Source of the DNA: an uncultured Treponema sp.
Lineage (GTDB): Bacteria; Spirochaetota; Spirochaetia; Treponematales; Treponemataceae
Assembly (NCBI GenBank): GCA_905372345.1
Contig: CAJPPE010000126.1
Coordinates: 1 to 5,594, forward strand
DNA length: 5,594 bases
Direction: 5' to 3'
Position 1 is the first letter of the stretch. Each line of letters begins with the position of its first letter. Positions 1 to 5,254 of the stretch are shown here, one piece after another. The position numbers were made by a program, and so were the translations under genes. Below the pieces are notes generated by a model, which saw only the letters and a program-made list of their open reading frames with translations, was not told the DNA's origin and did not search any database.

Positions 1-15
1 GGAGAAAAATTTATT

Positions 16-861
16 ATGAAAGAAGAATTTTTAAATCCCAAGATGGATTGGGTATTCAAGTTGATGTTTTCTGAAGGAAAAAATGGTAACAAGGCTCTTA
101 TAAGCTTTTTAAATGCTTTTTTGGAAGATTCTTACGGTAAAATCAAAAAAGCGGATATTTTAAATACAGAGCTTATCCGTGAGACTCCTAATGGAGAGAC
201 TTATCATCTTGATTTTTTAATTAAAACGGACACAGGCCTTATTATAGACCTTGAGATGCAGCAGTTTTGGAAAGCAAACTATCCTAGACGCAGTCAAATG
301 TATCTTTTGCGTTTGGCTTCCCGTTTTTTGAAATTGGAATCAAAAAAAGATGACCCTTTTTATGCCGTAAGTATTTCGGTTTTCGGTTGTAATGTTCCTA
401 AAAATGCAAAACTTGTAAAAATGTCTGAAAATTCCGTTATTCAATACATTTACATTGAATTAAATGAGTTAATAGGTTATACTATAAAAAAGAGCCTAGA
501 AGATTACACCTTAAAAGATTTTTGGATAAGGTTTTTGACTACTTATGAACAAGACAAAAAGAGCGGTGTGCTGAAAAAATTATGTGAATTAGAGGAGGGT
601 ATCAGGATGGCAGAAGAAACAATTCTTAGGGTAACTGAAGAAGAAAGACGTATAGCTAGAGAATTATCTAGGGAGAAATATCAGATGCTCTTAGAAGCTG
701 AAAGAGGTGATGCTAGAAGGGAAGGTCGTGCAGAGGGATTTGCTGATGGTGAGTATCAGGCAAAACTGGATATGGCAAAATTGATGAAGACTATGAATTA
801 CTCCCTAGATGATATTCATAAAATTACAGGCCTTGCTATTCAGGAAATCAAAGAGTTTTAA
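16..861 (+). CDS. Rpn family recombination-promoting nuclease (full-length form, RpnL-like)
   Basis: A 281-residue protein of the Rpn/PDDEXK_2 family (often labelled 'putative transposase', TIGR01784-like). The N-terminal opening 'NPKMDWVFKLMF' (residues 7-18) is the family signature. A PD-(D/E)XK nuclease core follows, with D66 in 'HLDFLIK' and the E80-x-Q82 variant active-site motif in 'DLEMQ'; 'RRSQMY' (91-96) is the next conserved helix. Residues 190-250 are a charged helix with xEGx tetrads, and the tail 'LDDIHKITGLAIQEIKEF' is the usual small C-terminal module. Family members are DNA endonucleases. They are now viewed as phage-defence toxins restrained by a C-terminal fragment translated from the same gene. 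The start ATG has GGAG 11 bases upstream, at the window edge. The 60-base rows I counted have 23-40% G+C, below the 48-58% in rows counted from neighbours, consistent with acquired DNA. The family call is firm; toxicity here is inferred. Confidence 0.9.
   Translation: MKEEFLNPKMDWVFKLMFSEGKNGNKALISFLNAFLEDSYGKIKKADILNTELIRETPNGETYHLDFLIKTDTGLIIDLEMQQFWKANYPRRSQMYLLRLASRFLKLESKKDDPFYAVSISVFGCNVPKNAKLVKMSENSVIQYIYIELNELIGYTIKKSLEDYTLKDFWIRFLTTYEQDKKSGVLKKLCELEEGIRMAEETILRVTEEERRIARELSREKYQMLLEAERGDARREGRAEGFADGEYQAKLDMAKLMKTMNYSLDDIHKITGLAIQEIKEF
455..483 (+). promoter_or_regulatory. Possible internal promoter upstream of the RpnS-like start
   Basis: TTGAAT (455-460), a 17-base spacer, then TATACT (478-483): 4/6 and 5/6 matches to the sigma-70 consensus at the preferred spacing. 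Transcription would begin near 490, about 117 bases before the internal ATG at 607. It could supply the small C-terminal product independently. Chance matches are common in AT-rich DNA, so this is tentative. Confidence 0.3.
593..609 (+). promoter_or_regulatory. Internal Shine-Dalgarno and start codon for the RpnS-like product
   Basis: AGGAGG (593-598) within GAGGAGGG, an 8-base spacer, then ATG at 607, in frame with the surrounding gene. It encodes E-E-G-I-R-M of the linker after the nuclease core. A full consensus match at good spacing inside a 30-40% G+C gene is unlikely to be neutral. Confidence 0.65.
607..861 (+). CDS. Predicted internal in-frame small protein (RpnS-like antitoxin), 84 aa
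   Basis: An ATG at codon 198 of the Rpn gene is preceded by AGGAGG (593-598) with an 8-base gap. This is the best Shine-Dalgarno in the window and better than the GGAG at 11 bases serving the full-length start. Translation from here gives residues 198-281: a charged helix (TEEERRIARELSREKYQMLLEAE), three xEGx tetrads, and the 'TGLAIQEIKEF' end. The nuclease core is absent. In characterised Rpn genes the separately translated C-terminal piece (RpnS) binds and blocks the toxic full-length protein. Size, position and domain boundary all match that design. Seen here: the ribosome-binding site, start and frame. Inferred: that it is translated and acts as an antitoxin. An alternative is that the site is incidental, since GAG GAG GGT also encodes the acidic linker. 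Confidence 0.6.
   Translation: MAEETILRVTEEERRIARELSREKYQMLLEAERGDARREGRAEGFADGEYQAKLDMAKLMKTMNYSLDDIHKITGLAIQEIKEF
718..753 (+). repeat. Three 12-base xEGx tetrad codon repeats in the Rpn C-terminal helix
   Basis: Codons 235-246 read REGR-AEGF-ADGE: three consecutive four-residue units with acidic-Gly at positions 2-3. Tetrad repeats of this kind are known in the Rpn C-terminal helix, where copy number differs between strains and lies at the RpnS dimer interface. The DNA copies have diverged, so this is a protein-level repeat more than a perfect tandem repeat. Confidence 0.55.
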
Positions 862-873
862 GAGTTAAGAGTT
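851..873. repeat. Three AAGAGTT direct repeats at the Rpn gene stop
   Basis: AAGAGTT occurs at 851-857, 860-866 and 867-873; the last two abut and the first overlaps the end of the coding region. No hairpin with a T-run is visible in the 36-base gap between the convergent Rpn and cbiC genes. The repeat may be a replication-slippage product or the scar of an insertion edge. Confidence 0.35.
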
Positions 874-897
874 GTATTAATTTAAACTTTCTGAATC

Positions 898-1521
898 TTA
901 CTCCCTTTCTACCATCATATAAAGCAGGGCGTTTATGATAGAGGCGGCGACATTGCTTCCGCCCTTGGTGCCTACGGTAGAGATTTGGGGAAAGAGGCTT
1001 GAACGCAGGGCTTCTTTTGATTCGGCGGCTCCTACAAAGCCGACAGGAACGCCGATTATAAATTCGGGGGAAACTTTTTTTTCTTCGCAGAGTTCCAAGA
1101 GCCTAAAAAGAGCCGTCGGGGCATTGCCTATGACAAAGGCTTTGGCTCCTTCTTGGACTGCAAGGTCTATGGCTGCCGAAGAGCGTGTAATTCCGTTTTC
1201 CTTGGACATCTTAAAAACCCTCTCGTCATCAATCAAGCATAAAAGTTTATTTTCGGTTTTTGAGAGGGCGGGTTTATTGATGCCTGTCAGCACCATCTTG
1301 GTATCTGTAAAAATAGTTATGCCCTTTTGAAGAGCCCTTTTAGCCGATTCTATAAAATTATTTTGAAAAACGATTATCTTTCGGTACTCTACATCACCAG
1401 TAGTGTGAATCATCCTCTTGGCTATAATTTTTTCTTCTTCCGTAAAAGCAACATCCTTTATGCTTTCTTCAATTATATCCATGCTCTTGTTTTCTATTTC
1501 CATAGGTTTTTTAATGTACAT
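898..1521 (-). CDS. cbiC: Precorrin-8X methylmutase (CbiC/CobH), cobalamin biosynthesis
   Basis: A 207-residue cytosolic enzyme, the usual length for the family. It moves the methyl group from C-11 to C-12 of (cobalt-)precorrin-8 to form (hydrogeno/cobyr)inic acid, a late step in corrin-ring synthesis. Family motifs in order: 'RMIHTTGD' (36-43) with the catalytic His39, 'FTDTKMVLTGI' (71-81), 'TRSSAA' (112-117), 'IGNAPTALFRLLEL' (131-144), 'IGVPVGFVGAAESK' (156-169) and 'GTKGGSNVAASIINALL' (184-200). The start ATG lies 11 bases inside the end of hslO and has AAAGGA 8 bases upstream (1530-1535), also within hslO, so the two genes are co-transcribed and probably translationally coupled. No other cobalamin gene is in the window, so whether the pathway is complete cannot be judged. 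The name cbiC (anaerobic route) is preferred over cobH on lineage grounds only. Confidence 0.93.
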   Translation of the reverse strand: MYIKKPMEIENKSMDIIEESIKDVAFTEEEKIIAKRMIHTTGDVEYRKIIVFQNNFIESAKRALQKGITIFTDTKMVLTGINKPALSKTENKLLCLIDDERVFKMSKENGITRSSAAIDLAVQEGAKAFVIGNAPTALFRLLELCEEKKVSPEFIIGVPVGFVGAAESKEALRSSLFPQISTVGTKGGSNVAASIINALLYMMVERE

Positions 1522-2440
1522 TGATTTTTTCCTTTAAGATGCTTTTGGGATATTTATAAACTGAACCGCAGTTATGGCAATAAAGCTCTATTTGCTCAGG
1601 GGCGTTTTCGTACATGTCTGCAATTTCTTTTTCAGGTAAGGTAAAAAGTTTATTGCGGAAATTTTCTTCCGAGCAGGGACAATAAAAGTCTATCTTTCTT
1701 TCGATTAAAACTTGAGGATTACAGTCACGGAAAAGGCCGAAGATGACATCTTCTCTGTCTCCGCCTTCCGCAAACCATTGGCCGATCGAGGGGCAGGCTG
1801 CAAAGGCTCTTTCCGCCTTTTCTATCAGGGTATCTTCGGCTCCCGGCATTAGTTGAATATACATTCCGCCCGCCCCGATGATTCTTCCTTCCTTGTCGAA
1901 TTGGATGCCCGTATTAAAGCCCGTTACCGTCTGCTCGGATTGTAAAAAATATTCGGATAGGTCAAGGGCTATGTTTTTGTGTTTTATTTCTACGATTCCG
2001 GTTAAGGGTTCCCTAGCACCTTCAGGGAAGCGGATAACCGAGATTTTTCCTTCCCCGAAAAGAGGTTTTAGGTCCCATGTTTCTAATGGAGTATCCGGCC
2101 TTATGGGGTCTTCCAAAAGATAGCCCCTTACAAAACCTTCGCTGAAGGCTTCGACACTAAAACCTACAAGGGGGCCTTGGGTATCACATCTAAATATGAT
2201 TCTGTCTCTTCCTTTCATTGTCGGAATTAAGAGTGCCCCGCAAAGGGATGCATGGCCGAGGGCTAGGCTTTCTAAAATACCTAAATTGTGCTGTACCCTC
2301 ATCTTATTTACAAAACGGGTTCCATGAAAAAAAGCTCCGCGGATTTGGCCTTCGCCGAGCATAAAGACCGTCATTCCGTCTTCGTGCATGGTTTTAAATT
2401 TTTCGATTAAGACGGGATCGGTTATCGGTTTATCTATCAT
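1511..2440 (-). CDS. hslO: Hsp33 redox-regulated holdase chaperone
   Basis: Cytosolic chaperone that is inactive when reduced with zinc bound, and becomes an unfolded-protein holdase when oxidants form disulfides in its C-terminal switch. Numbered from the ATG at 2440 (309 residues), the zinc tetrad is C254-x-C256 ('YCPCS') and C288-x-x-C291 ('CHNC'), 31 residues apart and in the expected range. Upstream are the Hsp33 core elements 'SEYFLQSEQ', 'GAGGMYIQLMP' and 'TLPEKEIADMYE'. An in-frame GTG at 2485 would add 15 residues ('MSILVQKPKLWYNPP'). I reject it because its AGGGAAG purine run abuts the GTG with no spacer, and because a perfect TATAAT promoter box lies inside that extension. The ATG at 2440 has no Shine-Dalgarno and may be read from a leaderless message. 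First gene of an operon with cbiC. The function is confident; the start is moderately so. Confidence 0.9.
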   Translation of the reverse strand: MIDKPITDPVLIEKFKTMHEDGMTVFMLGEGQIRGAFFHGTRFVNKMRVQHNLGILESLALGHASLCGALLIPTMKGRDRIIFRCDTQGPLVGFSVEAFSEGFVRGYLLEDPIRPDTPLETWDLKPLFGEGKISVIRFPEGAREPLTGIVEIKHKNIALDLSEYFLQSEQTVTGFNTGIQFDKEGRIIGAGGMYIQLMPGAEDTLIEKAERAFAACPSIGQWFAEGGDREDVIFGLFRDCNPQVLIERKIDFYCPCSEENFRNKLFTLPEKEIADMYENAPEQIELYCHNCGSVYKYPKSILKEKINVH

Positions 2441-2446
2441 AGGCGG

Positions 2447-2475
2447 ATTATACCAGAGTTTTGGCTTTTGTACAA
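2447..2475 (-). promoter_or_regulatory. hslO-cbiC promoter, predicted leaderless
   Basis: On the minus strand: TTGTAC (2475-2470), a 17-base spacer, then a perfect TATAAT (2452-2447), followed by 6 bases and the hslO ATG at 2440. The usual start point, about 7 bases past the -10 box, falls on or next to the A of the ATG. The -35 box is weak (3/6). It forms the palindrome TTGTACAA (2468-2475), a possible operator. Confidence 0.6.
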
Positions 2476-2478
2476 GGA

Positions 2479-2507
2479 TTGACACCTTCCCTTTTTTTGT
2501 ATAAAAT
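2479..2507 (+). promoter_or_regulatory. lysS promoter
   Basis: A perfect TTGACA (2479-2484), a 17-base spacer, and TAAAAT (2502-2507, 5/6). The start point is expected near 2514, giving a leader of about 36 bases to the ATG at 2550. That is too short for a T-box or other riboswitch. Strong constitutive sites of this type suit a housekeeping tRNA synthetase. The -35 box sits 3 bases from the -35 box of the divergent hslO promoter. Confidence 0.7.
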
Positions 2508-2549
2508 ATCCTGCTTTTGTATATTTTAAATGTTTTTAAGGAAGAAATT

Positions 2550-4136
2550 ATGTCAAACGAAAAGAAATTATTACATTGGGCGGATCAGACTGCCGAAAAA
2601 ATCATAAGAGAGAGGGGAGACCTCGATGTTTATACCTGCGCGTCCGGTATTACGCCTTCGGGAACCGTTCATGTAGGAAATTTCCGCGAAATTATTTCCG
2701 TCGATTTGGTTGTGCGGGCATTGCGCTCCCGCGGAAAAAATGTGCGCTTTATTTATTCTTGGGACGACTATGATGTATTCCGAAAGGTTCCCGCAAATAT
2801 GCCCAAGCCCGAAATGTTGGAAAAATACCTCCGCTATCCGATTACGATGGTTCCCGATACATTTGAGAGAGATGAAAATTATGCCCGCCATCACGAGCAT
2901 GATGTAGAAGCCGTATTGCCCCGCGTCGGCATTCACCCCGAATATCTTTATCAGGCCGAACGCTATCAAAAAGGAATGTATGCAGCCGGCATGAAAAAAG
3001 CCTTGGATAACAGGGAAGAGCTTAAAGACATTTTAAATACTTATCGAGATGAGTCGCATAAAATTAGCGAAGAATACTGGCCCGTTTCAGTTTTTTGTAC
3101 AGCCTGTAATAAGGACACGACAAAGATAGAATCATGGGACAATGACTGGACGCTTAAATATTCTTGCGAATGCGGGCATTGTGAAGCCGTGGATCTGCGT
3201 AAGGCAAAATCTGTAAAGCTGGGCTGGAGGGTTGACTGGCCCATGCGCTGGGCTTTTGAAAAAACCGTTTTTGAGCCGGCCGGAAAGGATCATCATTCAC
3301 AAGGCGGGTCCTTTGATACGGCGAGCTTGGTTTCAGACCGCATTTATAATTGGCCTGCTCCCGTAAGTTTCCGATATGATTTTATCGGTTTAAAGGGTGT
3401 GCCCGGAAAGATGGCCTCTTCTAAGGGAAAGGTTGTAAGCCTTGCAGAAGTACTTGAAGTTTATCAGCCCGAAGTTGCCCGCTATCTTTTTGCGGGTACA
3501 AGGCCCAACACCGAATTCGTTATCAGCTTTGACCTTGATGTAATTAAGATTTACGAGGACTATGACAAAACCGAGCGCATTGCGTGGAAGACCGAAAAGG
3601 CAAAAAACGATGAGACCTTCGAAAAAGAATATAGAATCTATGAGCTTTCTCAAATAGACGGAATGCCTGAGTGTATTTCCTATCAAATTCCTTTTAGGCA
3701 TTTATGCAATCTTTTACAGATAAATTCGGGCGATATTGAAGCCGTAATAAAGGGGCTTCCCGATGTAAAGCCTGCTCAAATCGATAGGCTGAGAGCCCGT
3801 GCCGAATGTGCATGGAACTGGATCACGGACGGAGGTGCTCCCGAAGAATTTAAGTTTGCTTTAAGAGCTGACGGCTCAAAGGCTGAACTTTCCGAGCCGG
3901 AAACAAAGGCGATTAAAACGATAAGGGATTCCCTTTTACCAAAAATGGACGTGATGGATGAAAAGACATTTTCGACAGCCCTTTACGATGCGGCAAAAGA
4001 ATGCGGCTTGGAGCCCAAGCAAATGTTTGTTGCCGTTTATCAAGCCCTAGTTTCAAAGGATCAGGGCCCTCGTCTAGCCGGCTTTATGAAAACCATCGGC
4101 AAAGAAAGACTGGAGAAAATATTTAAAGATTATTAA
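2550..4136 (+). CDS. lysS: Lysyl-tRNA synthetase, class I
   Basis: Charges tRNA-Lys with lysine using ATP, in the cytosol. It is the class I (archaeal-type, Rossmann-fold) enzyme, unrelated to the class II LysRS of most bacteria. Numbered from the ATG at 2550 (528 residues), the HIGH-equivalent is 'HVGN' (41-44) after 'ASGITPSGT', and the KMSKS-equivalent is 'KMASSK' (287-292). A zinc-type cysteine cluster sits at C183-x-x-C186 and C206-x-C208-x-x-C211. 'WRVDWPMRWAFEKTVFEPAGKDHHSQGGS' (227-255) is the class I LysRS active-site region, and an alpha-helical anticodon-binding domain fills the C-terminus. The ATG has AAGGA (2538-2542) 7 bases upstream. An in-frame TTG at 2517 would add 11 residues but lies about 3 bases from the predicted transcript start and lacks a ribosome site. 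Length is normal for the family and I see no break. Confidence 0.96.
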   Translation: MSNEKKLLHWADQTAEKIIRERGDLDVYTCASGITPSGTVHVGNFREIISVDLVVRALRSRGKNVRFIYSWDDYDVFRKVPANMPKPEMLEKYLRYPITMVPDTFERDENYARHHEHDVEAVLPRVGIHPEYLYQAERYQKGMYAAGMKKALDNREELKDILNTYRDESHKISEEYWPVSVFCTACNKDTTKIESWDNDWTLKYSCECGHCEAVDLRKAKSVKLGWRVDWPMRWAFEKTVFEPAGKDHHSQGGSFDTASLVSDRIYNWPAPVSFRYDFIGLKGVPGKMASSKGKVVSLAEVLEVYQPEVARYLFAGTRPNTEFVISFDLDVIKIYEDYDKTERIAWKTEKAKNDETFEKEYRIYELSQIDGMPECISYQIPFRHLCNLLQINSGDIEAVIKGLPDVKPAQIDRLRARAECAWNWITDGGAPEEFKFALRADGSKAELSEPETKAIKTIRDSLLPKMDVMDEKTFSTALYDAAKECGLEPKQMFVAVYQALVSKDQGPRLAGFMKTIGKERLEKIFKDY

Positions 4137-4159
4137 AGAGCGAAGGCTTTTATTTTTTT
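4136..4159 (+). terminator. Weak intrinsic terminator after lysS
   Basis: AAGAGC (4136-4141), loop GAAG, then GCTTTT (4146-4151) can form a 6-bp stem with one G-T wobble. It is followed by A and seven T (4153-4159). It begins at the lysS stop codon. With only two G-C pairs the stem is weak, so some read-through into the downstream gene is likely. Confidence 0.45.
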
Positions 4160-4176
4160 GCAAATTATGCTAACAT
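4149..4176 (+). promoter_or_regulatory. Possible promoter for the DUF2804 gene (extended -10)
   Basis: TGC-TAACAT (4168-4176) reads as an extended -10 element (TGn plus 5/6 of TATAAT), ending 7 bases before the ATG at 4184. The -35 side is poor (TTTATT at 4149-4154 with a 16-base spacer) and overlaps the lysS terminator T-run. If real, the transcript would again start at the ATG itself. Confidence 0.3.
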
Positions 4177-4183
4177 TCTTTCT

Positions 4184-5254
4184 ATGGCTAATGATGATTT
4201 GTACACACGCAAGATAGAACCTGCACCCGATAGGCCTGTCCAAAACGGAAAATCGAATTTCGGCACTTTTTCAGGCTGCTTTAAAAAATTCGATATAAAA
4301 GGACTTTATCGGGTGTTCGGTAATCTTCCGCTTCCCAGAATAATTACCAATGGGCGGATTTCAGGAACGATGAGGTTTCTATTCTGCGATGATGAGATAA
4401 TAGGCGAAATAGTATTTTTTTCGTGCTATATTTTCTCCTTTATGGAAACAACTTTTTGGGTTCGTAAAACTCAGCAAAAATATGCCTATCGGCAATACCT
4501 GCCGGGCGGCTTTATTCATATTCCTAAGCACATAAAATACAGTGTTACAGCCTGCCGTAAATCATATAGATATGCCCGTATTTTTTCCCGTCTGTCGCAC
4601 GGAAAACTTCATGCCGACTTTGACTTTTCGGCCCGTGATTCCCGTCCCTCATGCGAAGGCCGTTTGGATCTGGATATTCGGGATAAAGAAGCCTTGGATT
4701 TTTCGTGCGTAATTCCCAACTATGTGAGTCGGCGATGTATGGCTATGTACATGCAGACAGGGACGGTAAAGGGCTGGATAAGCTTGGGTTATAACGAAGA
4801 TATTCAGCTAAAAAAAGAAACGGCCGTGGGAGTTTTTGATGTGAGGAAGTCCTACACAGGTTTTAGGTCAAAGCGCACCCTTGTAAACGGACTCGGCAAG
4901 CTGGATGACAAGTCTTTGGTTTTTTATCTTGCAAATTCGATAGCTGCTGACAGCAATAAGTATAATGATAATATGATGCTCTATGACGGGAAGCGTACCC
5001 CTCTTCCTCCGGTAAAAATAACCCGACCCTTCGGTATCATGGGAAAATGGATAATACAGGACACCGAAAGCATGGTCGACCTTGTGTTTCTTCCTGTTTC
5101 AAAAAATTACAAAAGGGTAAATGCCGCCGTTTTTAGGACGGAGTACAGTACCGTTTACGGTCATTTTGAAGGTACCCTGCTGACGGCTGACGGAGAAGAA
5201 TTAAAGCTAAAATCTTTTCCCGGCATAGCTAAAAAATACAATCTTAGAATATGA
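4184..5254 (+). CDS. DUF2804 family protein, function unknown
   Basis: A 356-residue protein resembling DUF2804 (PF10974), widespread in bacteria including treponemes and without an assigned activity. Recognisable family stretches lie in the second half: 'FYLANSIAADSNKYNDNMMLYDGKRTPLPPVKI' (247-279; an Asn-rich strand before 'DGK..PL..V'), 'GKWIIQDTESMVDLVFLPV' (287-305), and 'YGHFEGTLLTADGEELKLKSFPGIAKKY' (325-352), the conserved last segment. The many beta-strand-like segments suggest a lipocalin- or beta-barrel-like fold, which is inference. I see no signal peptide, although residues 64-87 are hydrophobic; a soluble protein is likely. The ATG has no Shine-Dalgarno ('AACATTCTTTCT' precedes it), and no other in-frame ATG lies upstream. 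The stop overlaps the next gene's start. Family membership is fairly sure; no function can be given. Confidence 0.8.
   Translation: MANDDLYTRKIEPAPDRPVQNGKSNFGTFSGCFKKFDIKGLYRVFGNLPLPRIITNGRISGTMRFLFCDDEIIGEIVFFSCYIFSFMETTFWVRKTQQKYAYRQYLPGGFIHIPKHIKYSVTACRKSYRYARIFSRLSHGKLHADFDFSARDSRPSCEGRLDLDIRDKEALDFSCVIPNYVSRRCMAMYMQTGTVKGWISLGYNEDIQLKKETAVGVFDVRKSYTGFRSKRTLVNGLGKLDDKSLVFYLANSIAADSNKYNDNMMLYDGKRTPLPPVKITRPFGIMGKWIIQDTESMVDLVFLPVSKNYKRVNAAVFRTEYSTVYGHFEGTLLTADGEELKLKSFPGIAKKYNLRI

Noticed and set aside
16..861. Active transposon with terminal repeats around the Rpn gene
   Set aside because: Despite the common 'putative transposase' label, the core is a PD-(D/E)XK nuclease. No inverted terminal repeats are visible; the left flank is cut after 15 bases, so this cannot be fully excluded.
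935..1330. Plus-strand open frame opposite cbiC (131 codons)
   Set aside because: It is the antisense shadow of a gene with clear family motifs; its product is low in recognisable structure.
1878..2123. Plus-strand open frame opposite hslO
   Set aside because: Antisense shadow of the Hsp33 coding frame; no recognisable motif.
2441..2475. Cobalamin riboswitch ahead of the hslO-cbiC operon
   Set aside because: The predicted message has no leader, and cbiC itself starts within hslO, so no B12 aptamer can fit.
2441..2485. GTG start at 2485 for a 324-residue Hsp33
   Set aside because: The purine run AGGGAAG touches the GTG with no spacing, the added 15 residues do not resemble Hsp33 N-termini, and a perfect TATAAT falls within the extension.
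2517..2549. TTG start at 2517 for lysS, 11 residues longer
   Set aside because: It lies about 3 bases from the predicted transcript start with no ribosome site, while the ATG at 2550 has AAGGA at 7 bases.
2508..2549. T-box or lysine riboswitch ahead of lysS
   Set aside because: The leader is only about 36 bases, with no room for a structured element.
2571..3701. Several minus-strand and alternate-frame open frames across lysS
   Set aside because: All overlap the well-supported synthetase frame and show no family features.
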